DNA from: Igneacidithiobacillus copahuensis
GTDB taxonomy: Bacteria; Pseudomonadota; Gammaproteobacteria; Acidithiobacillales; Acidithiobacillaceae
Direction of reading: 5' to 3'
DNA length: 64,000 bases
Assembly: GCF_018854015.1 (NCBI RefSeq)
Contig: NZ_JAAXYO010000165.1
Location: forward strand, 77,561-141,560
The notes under the pieces are model-generated. The model was given only the letters and a program-made list of their open reading frames with translations, was not told where the DNA came from and did not search any database. Position 1 is the stretch's first letter; every line of letters begins with the position of its first letter. The position numbers were made by a program, and so were the translations under genes. Positions 17,492-25,994 of this stretch are shown in pieces.

Positions 17492-18562
17492 ATGCCCCAA
17501 TTGCGGGAAAAAATCCGCTTTGCCAGCTGGGGGACGGTGGTCCTCGTCCTCATTTACCTGGGTGCTCTGTATACCCTGAGCCCTTACGCCGGACCCCTGC
17601 TCATGGGCGCCGTCCTCGCGACCGTGGGCTGGCCATGGCAACTACGTGCCGAGCGTTCCTTCCATTTGCCGCGTTGGCTCGCTTCGTTTCTTCATGCGCT
17701 GGCGTGGATGGCGATCATCATCATTCCGGCCGTTCTGGTGGTCGAATCGATCCTGCCGCAATTGCTGCAGGTGGTGGCACGTTGGCAGAGCGGGGCTCCG
17801 CTGCTCGGGGTGCCACGGGAGCTGCAGCAGGTTCCCTATTTCGGAAAATGGCTCGCAGCGCATTTGCGAGTCTTGAATGGTGCGCATCTGTCGCGCTTTT
17901 TTTCGGAACATGCGGCGGTTATCACCAGTTCCCTCGGGCAGCTCTGGTTTTTTGTTTTGCATACCTTTTTTGTCGCATTGACGGTTTTTGCCATCAGCCT
18001 GCATGGCAGACGTTTGAGTGAAGTCCTGCATTTGACAGCGGCCCAGCTGTGGGGTGCGGAGCGGGGAGATCGCTTCTTGTGGGCCGCGCGGGAGGCGACA
18101 CGTTCGGTCCTCATCGGGCTGATTGGCGTTGGCGTCATCGAGGGCTTGCTCATTGGTGTCGCCTATGGTGTCGCTGGTCTCAATACCTGGCCCTTATGGA
18201 TGGTCGTCACGGCTCTTCTGTCACCGATCCCTTTTGGTGCAACGGTGGTGGTTGCTGCTGCAACCTTGTGGTTGATTTTCGGCGGGCATTGGCTTGCCGG
18301 TTTTGTGGTATTGGGTTGGGGTTTCTTCGTCATTACCCTTGCGGATTTGCTCATCCGCCCTCTGCTCACCGGATCGCAAAGCCAAGCGCCCTTTTTCCTG
18401 GTTTTTTTCAGTATCCTGGGTGGCGCGGCTGCCTTTGGCTTGATTGGTTTGATTATCGGCCCCATATTGATATTGTTGGCGCGGGGTGTGTGGCTAGCAT
18501 GGGAGCGGCGGGTGCTGCTCGAGCGAGGAACCGGCGCGGGTGCGGCGCAGTCCAAGTTTTGA
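17492..18562 (+). CDS. AI-2E family (PerM-like) membrane transporter, second copy
   Basis: 356 residues from ATG 17492, chosen because it follows the PHP gene stop by 10 bp and gives a family-like N-terminus (RFASWGTVVLVLIYLGALYTLSPYAGPLLMGAVLATVGWP). Multiple membrane segments follow, with GVAGLNTWPLWMVVTALLSPIPFGATVVVAAA and a C-terminal FFSILGGAAAFGLIGLIIGPI that match the AI-2E family. It is only distantly similar to the copy at 14689-15744, so it is not a recent duplication. Confidence 0.87.
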   Translation: MPQLREKIRFASWGTVVLVLIYLGALYTLSPYAGPLLMGAVLATVGWPWQLRAERSFHLPRWLASFLHALAWMAIIIIPAVLVVESILPQLLQVVARWQSGAPLLGVPRELQQVPYFGKWLAAHLRVLNGAHLSRFFSEHAAVITSSLGQLWFFVLHTFFVALTVFAISLHGRRLSEVLHLTAAQLWGAERGDRFLWAAREATRSVLIGLIGVGVIEGLLIGVAYGVAGLNTWPLWMVVTALLSPIPFGATVVVAAATLWLIFGGHWLAGFVVLGWGFFVITLADLLIRPLLTGSQSQAPFFLVFFSILGGAAAFGLIGLIIGPILILLARGVWLAWERRVLLERGTGAGAAQSKF

Positions 18563-18579
18563 ACTCCTGGAGGTGCGGA

Positions 18580-18996
18580 ATGGATTATCAGATGTTTGAT
18601 CAGCAGTACAATCAGATTGCTCAGGCGACCCAGAACAACGTGCAGGGCTTGCAGCAGGTAGCGCAGAAGGTACAGTCGGCGATTCCCGATGCCACCCAGG
18701 CGCGGGAACTGATCCTTGATCTGCGTAACTTGGCGATGAATCTGCAGGGCCAGCAGCAGAATGTGAATATGCTGTTGCAGCAGATGGGACAGCGCATCCA
18801 GCAGTTGGAGATGCAGATGCAGCAGATGGGTGGGCAGCCCGGGATGAATCCGAATATGGCGCAACGCCCCTGGAACGCGCCGGCGCAGGGCGGCATGGGC
18901 AGCGGTTTCATGGGCAATGTGATGACCGGCCTGGGTCTTGGGGCCGGTTTTGCCGTGGCCGATAATGTGGTCGACGACATCTTCAATATGTTCTGA
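18580..18996 (+). CDS. Hypothetical Gln/Met-rich protein with Gly-rich C-terminus
   Basis: 138 residues from ATG 18580 with a strong GGAGG box; a longer frame overlapping the permease is unlikely. The first 90 residues are a Gln-rich helical or coiled-coil stretch (QMFDQQYNQIAQATQNNVQG, MLLQQMGQRIQQLEMQMQQM). The end is Gly/Met-rich with one hydrophobic segment (GGMGSGFMGNVMTGLGLGAGFAVADNVVDDIFNMF), which could insert in membrane. Function unknown. A strong terminator follows. Confidence 0.75.
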   Translation: MDYQMFDQQYNQIAQATQNNVQGLQQVAQKVQSAIPDATQARELILDLRNLAMNLQGQQQNVNMLLQQMGQRIQQLEMQMQQMGGQPGMNPNMAQRPWNAPAQGGMGSGFMGNVMTGLGLGAGFAVADNVVDDIFNMF

Positions 18997-19021
18997 TTGT
19001 TTCACCGGCAATTAGTAGCCG

Positions 19022-19048
19022 ACGGCGGTCGCTCTGGCCGCCGTTTTT
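19022..19048 (+). terminator. Rho-independent terminator
   Basis: A 7-bp stem, ACGGCGG (19022-19028) paired with CCGCCGT (19037-19043), with further TC/GG closing pairs, is followed directly by a T tract. It ends the transcript of the Gln-rich protein gene and separates it from rlmB. Confidence 0.85.
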
Positions 19049-19061
19049 CTTGGAGCGAACT

Positions 19062-19814
19062 GTGGCAGAAGAATGGATCTATGGCATCCACGCCGTAGAG
19101 GCGGCGATTGCGGCGGGGGAGGTAGAGCGTCTATGGCTGGCAACGGAGAGGGCCGGCGATGCCAGAATCGCGGCTATCCGCCAAGCTGCCGAGGCCCATG
19201 GCCTCCCGCTAGCGCTAGAGCCAATGCAGGCCCTGCAACGGCGTTGTCATGCGGATCAGCACCAGGGGGTGCTGGCCCGCGCATTGCCGCTTCCCCCACG
19301 GGATTGGAAAGCCTTTGCAGAACATCTCCCAGAGCATGCCTTTCTGTTGATGCTCGATGGGGTGACGGACCCGCATAACCTCGGTGCCTGTTTGCGCAGT
19401 GCCGAAGCGGCGGGGGTAGATGCCGTGCTGTTGCCCAAGGACAATGCCTGCGGTATTACTGCTACGGTACGCAAAGTGGCTGCCGGTGCGGCTTCCCGCG
19501 TGCCGGTGTTTTTTCTGACCAATCTGTCCCGCACGCTCGAAGAGCTGCAGCAACGCAATTTTTGGGTAGCTGGCCTTGCCGGAGAGGCAGAACAAAGCAT
19601 CTACGAAGTGGATCTGCGCGGCCCTCTGGTATTGGTTATGGGGAGCGAGGAGAAGGGGGTCCGCCGCCTGGTTCGCGAGCATTGCGATTACCTGCTGCGT
19701 ATTCCCATGGCTGGCCAGATCGAAAGCCTGAATGTCTCGGTCGCGACCGCCGTGGTGCTCTTCGAGGCCAGGCGGCAACGAAGTGGGGAGGCATCGGCAC
19801 GGCATTCGCGCTAG
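19062..19814 (+). CDS. rlmB: 23S rRNA (guanosine-2'-O-)-methyltransferase RlmB (TrmH family)
   Basis: 250 residues from GTG 19062, seven bases after a GGAG box; the TTG at 19050 overlaps that box. RlmB methylates G2251 of 23S rRNA. The N-terminal L30e-like substrate domain (WIYGIHAVEAAI) is followed by the SPOUT catalytic domain with LMLDGVTDPHNLGACLRSAEAAGVDAVL and the knot motifs VMGSEEKGVRRLVREHCD and IPMAGQIESLNVSVATAVVLFE. Length and motifs are typical. Confidence 0.94.
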   Translation: MAEEWIYGIHAVEAAIAAGEVERLWLATERAGDARIAAIRQAAEAHGLPLALEPMQALQRRCHADQHQGVLARALPLPPRDWKAFAEHLPEHAFLLMLDGVTDPHNLGACLRSAEAAGVDAVLLPKDNACGITATVRKVAAGAASRVPVFFLTNLSRTLEELQQRNFWVAGLAGEAEQSIYEVDLRGPLVLVMGSEEKGVRRLVREHCDYLLRIPMAGQIESLNVSVATAVVLFEARRQRSGEASARHSR

Positions 19815-19839
19815 AATGGGTCCCTGCACAGGAGAGCCC

Positions 19840-20637
19840 ATGACCCCAAGCGTTGTCGATTCCCACTGTCATCTCGATTTTGACGATTTTGCCGCTGACC
19901 GTGCGGAAGTTTTGCTACGCGCGCGGCAGGCGGGAGTCGAGTCGATCCTGATTGCCGCTGTGCGCCAGCCGGATTGGGGACGAGTGCGCAGCTTGGCGGA
20001 GTCGGAAGCGGAGATCTGGGGCGCTGCCGGAGTACATCCGAATGAACCGGTCACAGAGACTCCGCGCTATCAAGATCTTCTCGCTGCCCTGGACCATGAA
20101 AAGATTGTCGCCGTTGGCGAAACGGGTCTGGATTATTTTCGCTCCGAGGGAGACCTTACCTGGCAGCAAGAGCGCTTGGCGCGGCACGTTGCCGCCGGGC
20201 GGGCAACCGGCAAACCCCTGATCATTCATACCCGGGAAGCGGCTGCCGATACCCTCGCCTTATTGCGCAGCGAGGGTGCCCGTGATTGTGGTGGGGTCAT
20301 CCATTGTTTTACCGAAACCCTCGATTTTGCCCGTCAGGCAATGGATTTGGGGTTTTACATTTCGTTCTCCGGCATCGTTACCTTCAAAAACGCCAAAGAG
20401 TTGCAGGAAGTCGCCAAATTCATCCCGCAGGAGCGGCTGTTGATTGAGACGGATGCGCCGTATTTGGCGCCAGTGCCGATGCGCGGTAAACGCAACGAAC
20501 CTGCTTTTGTTGCTCATGTCGCACGGTTTCTTGCGGAGTTGCGCGGAGAAGATCGCGACAGCCTGGCGGCGGTGACTTCGCAGAATTTTCGTCATCTGTT
20601 CAAATTGCCGGAGCCGGAATGCGCATTCGCTTCCTAG
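19840..20637 (+). CDS. TatD family Mg-dependent DNase (YcfH-like)
   Basis: 265 residues from ATG 19840 with a GGAGAG box. The metal-binding start VDSHCHLDFDDF, then AVGETGLDYFR, KPLIIHTREAAADT and LIETDAPYLAPVPMRGKRNEP are the TatD family signatures. These enzymes are 3'-5' exonucleases and probable D-tyrosyl-type deacylases. The last 19 bases overlap the next gene, so the two are translationally coupled. Confidence 0.93.
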   Translation: MTPSVVDSHCHLDFDDFAADRAEVLLRARQAGVESILIAAVRQPDWGRVRSLAESEAEIWGAAGVHPNEPVTETPRYQDLLAALDHEKIVAVGETGLDYFRSEGDLTWQQERLARHVAAGRATGKPLIIHTREAAADTLALLRSEGARDCGGVIHCFTETLDFARQAMDLGFYISFSGIVTFKNAKELQEVAKFIPQERLLIETDAPYLAPVPMRGKRNEPAFVAHVARFLAELRGEDRDSLAAVTSQNFRHLFKLPEPECAFAS

Positions 20638-21377
20638 GTACGGGTTCCAGTGCTGGGACGCCGCAGATTGGCTGCGATTGTGCCGTGTGTCGCAGTGCAG
20701 ATCGCCGGAATCAACGCAGCCGGGCGAGCATCCTGGTAGAAGAGCAGGATACCCGGATTCTCATCGACACCGGCCCGGATTTGCGTATGCAAATGTTGCG
20801 TGCCGATGTTCGGCACTTGGACGCTGTTTTTTATACCCATTTTCACGCCGATCATATCAACGGGATCGATGATCTGCGTGCCTTCAATTTTCTGGACAAG
20901 CGAGTGATTTCCTGTTTCGCTGATGCGCGTACGGCACGCGAACTGGAAGAGCGTTTTCGTTATTGTTTTCTTCCCCCTGATCCGGGCTGGGCAAAGCCGT
21001 CACTGTCGATGACGGGCATCACGGCGAAGCAGCAGGTGGGCACGATCACCGTCTTGCCCGTACCAGTTTTGCACGGCAACCTGCCCATTTATGGGTATCG
21101 CTTTGGTGGAGCGGCCTACCTGACGGATCTGAAAACCATCCCAGAAGAAAGCTACGCACTGCTGCAAGATCTGGATCTTCTCATCCTCGACTGCCTGCGC
21201 GAGGAAGAACATCCGACCCATGTGAACCTTGCCGAGTCTCTGGCGCTTGCGGTGCGGATTGGTGCCCGGCAAACCCTCCTCACCCATATGACCCATGATC
21301 TGGATTATCAAAAACTTTGTTCCGTTCTGCCGGAGAATATTGCCCCAGCGTATGACGGGCTGGAATGGAGAATATAG
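20619..21377 (+). CDS. MBL-fold hydrolase, PhnP-like phosphodiesterase
   Basis: 252 residues overlapping the tatD end. The N-terminus MRIRFLGTGSSAGTPQIGCD with CAVCRSADRRNQRSRASILV contains the extra Cys cluster of PhnP-type beta-lactamase-fold enzymes. Metal ligands are intact: HFHADHINGIDDLR and a late HMTHDLDY. PhnP itself cleaves cyclic ribose phosphate in phosphonate use, but many family members outside phn operons are general phosphodiesterases. No phn genes are visible here. Confidence 0.88.
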   Translation: MRIRFLGTGSSAGTPQIGCDCAVCRSADRRNQRSRASILVEEQDTRILIDTGPDLRMQMLRADVRHLDAVFYTHFHADHINGIDDLRAFNFLDKRVISCFADARTARELEERFRYCFLPPDPGWAKPSLSMTGITAKQQVGTITVLPVPVLHGNLPIYGYRFGGAAYLTDLKTIPEESYALLQDLDLLILDCLREEEHPTHVNLAESLALAVRIGARQTLLTHMTHDLDYQKLCSVLPENIAPAYDGLEWRI

Positions 21378-21413
21378 CTTTTTATTTTATTCTGTTTCAT
21401 TTATCCGTATAAA

Positions 21414-21448
21414 TTCCGTATCGCGGAAACAATATCTTATTGCGGAAA
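21414..21448. promoter_or_regulatory. Putative IclR operator A (upstream of MFS gene)
   Basis: Direct repeats TATCGCGGAA (21419-21428) and TTATTGCGGAAA (21437-21448), GCGG cores 19 bp apart. The left repeat is also the right arm of an inverted repeat TTCCG-N5-CGGAA (21414-21428). The same two-repeat unit with the same 19-bp spacing recurs at 23682-23711, next to the iclR gene. The surrounding 200 bp is AT-rich and otherwise holds no gene. Confidence 0.65.
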
Positions 21449-21589
21449 GAAATATGCTGGTCTACTCTCCAATACAGTCGCGGAGGGTAAATCTATTTAG
21501 TAAATTGCTATATATGTAAATTATGATGTACCTGGCTTGCGGCTTCCTGCCTCTTTTGAGGTAATTTGATGTTGGTCAGGAGGATAATT

Positions 21590-22888
21590 ATGTCAATACA
21601 AGAAATGCCTGAATATTCATCTCCCTATCGTTGGGTCATGGCGGCAATCACTGGGGTCATCATGACCACCAGCTTCATCTCTCTCACCTCATTTGGCGTA
21701 TCGGCGCCAGCCATGGCGGCGGCGATGCATGTTTCTGTGCAGTCGCTATCTGCTGCTGGCATCGATGCCTTTTCGGTGGGTTTATTTATCGCTTTTTTTC
21801 TCGGTCATGGTGGGATATTTGATACCCGGATTCGCCTGGGAGTCTTAGTTGCGCAGCTCTTCTTGATCGTTCCGCAGATTCTCATCCCCATTCTCATGCC
21901 GATCACGCAGTCTTTGGTGCTGCTGATCGTATTTCGATTTTTGCAGGGGCTCATGATCATGATGATCGCCCTGTTTTCCCTGCAACTTGCGGGCTGGTTT
22001 CGCTCCAGTCAACGTGGAATCTCGCTCGCGGCGATGTTGGGTGCCATTACCCTGGGCGGTGCCGTTGGTGGAGTGATTACCGGAGATCTCGCATCTATGG
22101 GCTGGCGGGTCGTGTATTTCATTACCGCAGCGATCATGATCGCCGGTGCGGTGGTGTACTTTGTCTTTGCCCGGGATGCCAGCAGTCATGCCGAGGGAAT
22201 CAAAAAATCCAAGGCCGAGCACCGCAAGCACAAGTTGTGGTCTTATCCCATGACCTGGATCATGGGTATTGTGCAAATTCCCAATAACTGGACGCTTTTC
22301 ACGATTGGCGGATTTTTGCCCATTTATGCTTATCATCTAGGTTATAAGCCAGAAGAAACTGGTAACGTAATGTTTATTTGGGGATTGATGGGTTTTGCGG
22401 CTGCTGTACTCGGTGCGCTGCTCGGTGATTACTGGGCAAAACGGGACAATACGCACCGGAATTTCGTGAACGCTCGCCTCGGTGTGATCAGTTTGGCAAA
22501 TGTGTTCATCATTGTCGGTGCCCTGATGATTCTTTACATTGCGCCGATCTCCTATCCCTTGCTCCTCCTGTCGGCGTTGGTCGTGGCGTGCACGATGGCA
22601 ACGCCACCCAATTACTGGGCCTCGCCCTGTAATATCTTTCCGGTTGCGACGATGGGTGCGGGTGCCTTCGCCATCGGTGTCATCTCAAACTCGGTGAGTG
22701 CCATCGGTCCGGTGGTATCGTCGATTATCATTCACACCGTTGGCTGGAATGGGGTGTTTTGGGTGATGGTAGGGCTCGCAGCGGTGGGGCTCGGCGTGAA
22801 CTATCTGGCGAGTCAGACGCGCCTGCCCATAGAAATCGAGGGAGAAGCAGATAGTTCTGCGAGTTGTGCCGCCGGCCTCAGTCATTGA
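21590..22888 (+). CDS. Major facilitator superfamily transporter
   Basis: 432 residues from ATG 21590, which follows an AGGAGG box; the earlier in-frame ATG at 21566 precedes that box. Twelve membrane segments are visible, with a charged central loop (FARDASSHAEGIKKSKAEHRKHKLW) between the two six-helix halves, as in the MFS. The substrate is not readable. It is convergent with the IclR gene, whose stop it overlaps by 7 bp, and shares the duplicated operator with the phosphoketolase-like/glycolate operon, so it probably imports or exports a small organic acid used by that operon. Confidence 0.88.
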   Translation: MSIQEMPEYSSPYRWVMAAITGVIMTTSFISLTSFGVSAPAMAAAMHVSVQSLSAAGIDAFSVGLFIAFFLGHGGIFDTRIRLGVLVAQLFLIVPQILIPILMPITQSLVLLIVFRFLQGLMIMMIALFSLQLAGWFRSSQRGISLAAMLGAITLGGAVGGVITGDLASMGWRVVYFITAAIMIAGAVVYFVFARDASSHAEGIKKSKAEHRKHKLWSYPMTWIMGIVQIPNNWTLFTIGGFLPIYAYHLGYKPEETGNVMFIWGLMGFAAAVLGALLGDYWAKRDNTHRNFVNARLGVISLANVFIIVGALMILYIAPISYPLLLLSALVVACTMATPPNYWASPCNIFPVATMGAGAFAIGVISNSVSAIGPVVSSIIIHTVGWNGVFWVMVGLAAVGLGVNYLASQTRLPIEIEGEADSSASCAAGLSH

Positions 22889-23682
22889 GTCGGTACTGGC
22901 GCGTCGAGATCGAGGATAACGGTAAGTCCCTGTAAGCGTTGCTCGATGCGCCGGGCGGTCTCTTGCAGCAGAGGTATCCACTCCTCTAGACGACGGTGAA
23001 TGGGCGAAGAAATGCTCAGACCCACTAGGCACGGAAGGGGAGTACGAACGAGGACGCCGAGACAGCCAACGCCGATCTCGGCTTCCTCGTCATCGCGCGC
23101 ATACCCGTCTTTCTGTGCTTGCTGTGCGGTATCCCACAGGCTAGCGAGCTGAGTGATGGAATGTGAGGTGAGCGCAGGTAACCCGGTGCGTTCGGCGTAG
23201 TCCCGTACCCAGTCGTAGCCATGCTCGGCCAGCATCCATTTGCCCACTGCGGTGCAGTGCAGGGGGGCATGTGAGCCAATGACCTGTTCCACGCGCATCA
23301 TTCGGGGAGAGAGGACACGCTCGATGTACAGTACCTCGTCCTTTTGTTGGATGGTCAGATTTACGGTTTCCCCGATCTGATCCCGTAACCACGCCATGGC
23401 TGGCCGTGCGAGGGCACGGAGATCGGCGCGACTGTGGACCAAGCGGCTCCAGTCGAGCAGGCGTGGGCCGAAGCAATAATTTCCCTGCAGATCCCGCTCG
23501 ACCAGACCATTTTCCTGGGCAGACGCGAGGATGCGAAAGGCAGAGGATGGGGCCAGGCCAGTACAGGCAGACAGCACTTTCAAGGAAGTGCTGCCACCCT
23601 CTTCGGCAAGCGCGTCCAGCAACAGGCGCAAACGATCAATAACCTGCACGGAACTGCGACTGATGGGATCCGTATTTTTCAT
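22882..23682 (-). CDS. IclR-family transcriptional regulator
   Basis: 266 residues. The N-terminal winged helix (SVQVIDRLRLLLDALAEEGGSTSLKVLSACTGLAPSSAFRILASAQENGLVERD) and the C-terminal effector domain (LRDQIGETVNLTIQQKDEVLYIERVLS, PLHCTAVGKWMLAEH, VGLSISSP) are typical of IclR. The start codon at 23682 lies inside the first repeat of operator B, so binding there would also block its own expression. Ribosome binding site is weak. It likely regulates the MFS gene and the divergent enzyme operon in response to an organic acid. Confidence 0.9.
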   Translation of the reverse strand: MKNTDPISRSSVQVIDRLRLLLDALAEEGGSTSLKVLSACTGLAPSSAFRILASAQENGLVERDLQGNYCFGPRLLDWSRLVHSRADLRALARPAMAWLRDQIGETVNLTIQQKDEVLYIERVLSPRMMRVEQVIGSHAPLHCTAVGKWMLAEHGYDWVRDYAERTGLPALTSHSITQLASLWDTAQQAQKDGYARDDEEAEIGVGCLGVLVRTPLPCLVGLSISSPIHRRLEEWIPLLQETARRIEQRLQGLTVILDLDAPVPTQ

Positions 23683-23711
23683 ATTGCGGAATATATACCT
23701 TATTGCGGAAA
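23682..23711. promoter_or_regulatory. Putative IclR operator B (iclR / enzyme operon intergenic)
   Basis: Direct repeats TATTGCGGAA (23682-23691) and TTATTGCGGAAA (23700-23711), with GCGG cores 19 bp apart, match operator A at 21419-21448 in sequence and spacing. IclR-family proteins commonly bind repeated half-sites in divergent promoters. The site lies between iclR and the TPP-enzyme gene that starts at 23766. Confidence 0.68.
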
Positions 23712-23765
23712 CTGTATATCTCTTCTACCCTAAAAGGCACGATCTGACTACGGGATGCCAGTACC

Positions 23766-25979
23766 ATGACGCAAGTACCCTCATTGCCCCCCCACGCCCC
23801 TGATTTCTGCGCTGGCATGTTTTGCTACGGCGAGGCTTGGCCAGAATTTGACCGTTTGGGAAGCGCAGCAGTCATCCGGGAAGGGTCGCGGGAGATCCCT
23901 GATCCCGCCGACGAAAGTGTCGTCTATCAGACCCTGTTGCTCGCCGACGCCCTGCGTTACTGCACCCTGCAGGTCTGTGCCGCCAAGTCGTCCGGACACC
24001 CCGGGGGATTTGCCTCTAGCGCGGATATCTATGCGGCTTTGGTCATGCTCGGACACACCAATATCGTGACTGAAGTCGGGCATCATGCGCCAGGGTTCTA
24101 CAGCGCGATGTTTCTCGATGGTTCCCTGGAGGCCATGCAGATCCAGAACATGAGCGATTTCATGGCACGTTTTCGCGAGCGCCACGGCCTACTGGGGCAT
24201 CTCTCCGGGGCTATCCCCGGTCTCCTGGCACCGGCGGGGCCGCTCGGGCAGGGGCAGCACTTTGCTATGGCGGGGGCGCTGTTACATCCCGGCACCTTGT
24301 TTCCCGTCACCATCGGTGACGGCGGCTTTGGTGAACCCTATGTGCTGAGCAGCATGAAGCACTTCCACTTTGCCTATCCGCAGGTCACCAACTATTTGCC
24401 CATATTGATCTGGAATGGCTTCAGTCAGGAGCATCACTCCATGGTCTCGCGCATGAGCAATGGCGAGATGGTTGCCTACTGGAAAGCGCACGACTTCGAC
24501 GAAGTCATCCTGATCGACGCCAAGGATTTTGACGACGCTGGTCAGTCTGGGCCCTATGTGGATTCGTCCAAATTTTCCTTCGCGCAGCGCCTCGCTTTCA
24601 TGAAGGCAGTGCTCGCGGCAACGGCCAAGGCGTCAGACTCGGCCTTGCAGGGGCGCCACACCGCCGTCATTTTCAAGCAGCTAAAGGGCGCTGGCGTGCA
24701 TGTCACGGGAGCGAAATCCCATAATCTGTATCCCAAGGATACTCCGGACTCTCCCGAGATCCACGCCGCTTTGCAGCGTCTGGCGCTGGCGCCAAAGGCC
24801 TGGGCTCTGGTGCGGGAAAATGCCCGCCGCGCCGGTGGTGGCCCTGCGGCGCAGACGGTGGTCACGGAGACGACTCTCGACCTGGCGCCCTTGGGTTCCT
24901 TCCCCATGCAGGATTTCGCCGTGGGCGAGCAGGTGGTGCCAGCTACGGCCTTCGGCGCACTGGTGGCTTGGCTCGGCCAGCAGGATCGGCGTTTTGTGGT
25001 GACCAATGCCGATGGTAACGAGGCTTCGGCGATGAAAAATATCAACGATGCCCTGAAGATTCGCCATCCCACGGAAGACCCGCTCTACAACCAGATGCCC
25101 AACGGCCAGGTCTATGAGCCGCTCAACGAGGATGCCTGCGCCGGTCTTGCCACAGGCTTGGCCTTGTTTGGCGGTCGCTCCCTCTGGTTGTCGTACGAAT
25201 CCTTTGCCATCAACGGCTGGCCTATCGTGCAGACCGTGGGGCAGGCGATGGCGGAATTACGGCGGCCGACGCCTTCGGTGGTTTGCATGTTCACCGCTGG
25301 TGCCCTGGAGCAAGGACGGAACGGCTGGACGCATCAGCGTCCCGAAATCGAGAACTATTTTGCCGCGCAGATGCGCAATGGCAATGTCTTTCTGCTCTAC
25401 CCCTGCGATGCTAATGCGGTGCAGGCGGCCTACGAATATGCGGTAGAGAGCCAGAACAAGGTGATGGTGATCATTGCCTCCAAGAGCCCGTTGCCCGTTC
25501 ACCTGGATATGACGACGGCGCGGATGGCGATCCGGCGGGGTGCGGCACTGTTGCACGAAAGCACCGGCACGCGGGCAACGGTAACCCTGGCGGTCACCGG
25601 AGATATGGCCCTGCAGCCGGTTTTTGCCGCAGGCGACGAGCTGGCGGCGCAGGGCTACGGGGTGCGCATCGTCAGCGTGCTCAATCCGCGCCAGCTCTAC
25701 CGGGAGAGTGATGTGGCAGTCGACACCGTGGCGGAACCGGATCGAGATTTCCTGCCGGATGCCGAATTTCAAGCGTTGTTTGCTGGCGAGATCCTGTTGG
25801 GCATCAGCGGCGGCGGATCGGCGCCGCTGGAGCCGATCTTCCTGCGTAGCCGTGCCCAGCATCGCGATACCTTGGCGTGGCGTCGCGGTGAAACCACGGC
25901 AAGTGCGGGCGAGCTCATGGCGTTCAATGGGCTGACCAGCGCGGCCATCGTGGCCAGGGTACAGGCCCTGTCAGCCTGA
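23766..25979 (+). CDS. Transketolase/phosphoketolase-like TPP-dependent enzyme
   Basis: 737 residues. The N-terminal half has transketolase-like features (KSSGHPGGFASSADIYAAL, then GPLGQGQ) and a TPP-binding GDGGFGEPY ending at LPILIWNGFSQEH, a spacing and LPIL-x-x-NG ending characteristic of phosphoketolases. In the C-terminal half, GRNGWTHQRPEIENYF and VFLLYPCDANAVQAAYEYA also resemble phosphoketolase (NGFSHQ-P; PPDAN). It is therefore a divergent member of the TK/XFP superfamily whose substrate I cannot assign. It begins an operon with an acid-sugar kinase and glycolate oxidase, 84 bp from the divergent iclR. Start codon lacks a clear ribosome site. Confidence 0.78.
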   Translation: MTQVPSLPPHAPDFCAGMFCYGEAWPEFDRLGSAAVIREGSREIPDPADESVVYQTLLLADALRYCTLQVCAAKSSGHPGGFASSADIYAALVMLGHTNIVTEVGHHAPGFYSAMFLDGSLEAMQIQNMSDFMARFRERHGLLGHLSGAIPGLLAPAGPLGQGQHFAMAGALLHPGTLFPVTIGDGGFGEPYVLSSMKHFHFAYPQVTNYLPILIWNGFSQEHHSMVSRMSNGEMVAYWKAHDFDEVILIDAKDFDDAGQSGPYVDSSKFSFAQRLAFMKAVLAATAKASDSALQGRHTAVIFKQLKGAGVHVTGAKSHNLYPKDTPDSPEIHAALQRLALAPKAWALVRENARRAGGGPAAQTVVTETTLDLAPLGSFPMQDFAVGEQVVPATAFGALVAWLGQQDRRFVVTNADGNEASAMKNINDALKIRHPTEDPLYNQMPNGQVYEPLNEDACAGLATGLALFGGRSLWLSYESFAINGWPIVQTVGQAMAELRRPTPSVVCMFTAGALEQGRNGWTHQRPEIENYFAAQMRNGNVFLLYPCDANAVQAAYEYAVESQNKVMVIIASKSPLPVHLDMTTARMAIRRGAALLHESTGTRATVTLAVTGDMALQPVFAAGDELAAQGYGVRIVSVLNPRQLYRESDVAVDTVAEPDRDFLPDAEFQALFAGEILLGISGGGSAPLEPIFLRSRAQHRDTLAWRRGETTASAGELMAFNGLTSAAIVARVQALSA

Positions 25980-25994
25980 ATTGGGGCGGTGAAA

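Noticed and set aside
21295..21519. 74-codon plus-strand frame across the end of the PhnP-like gene
   Set aside because: Overlaps a real gene in another frame, ends in AT-rich intergenic DNA and has no ribosome site.
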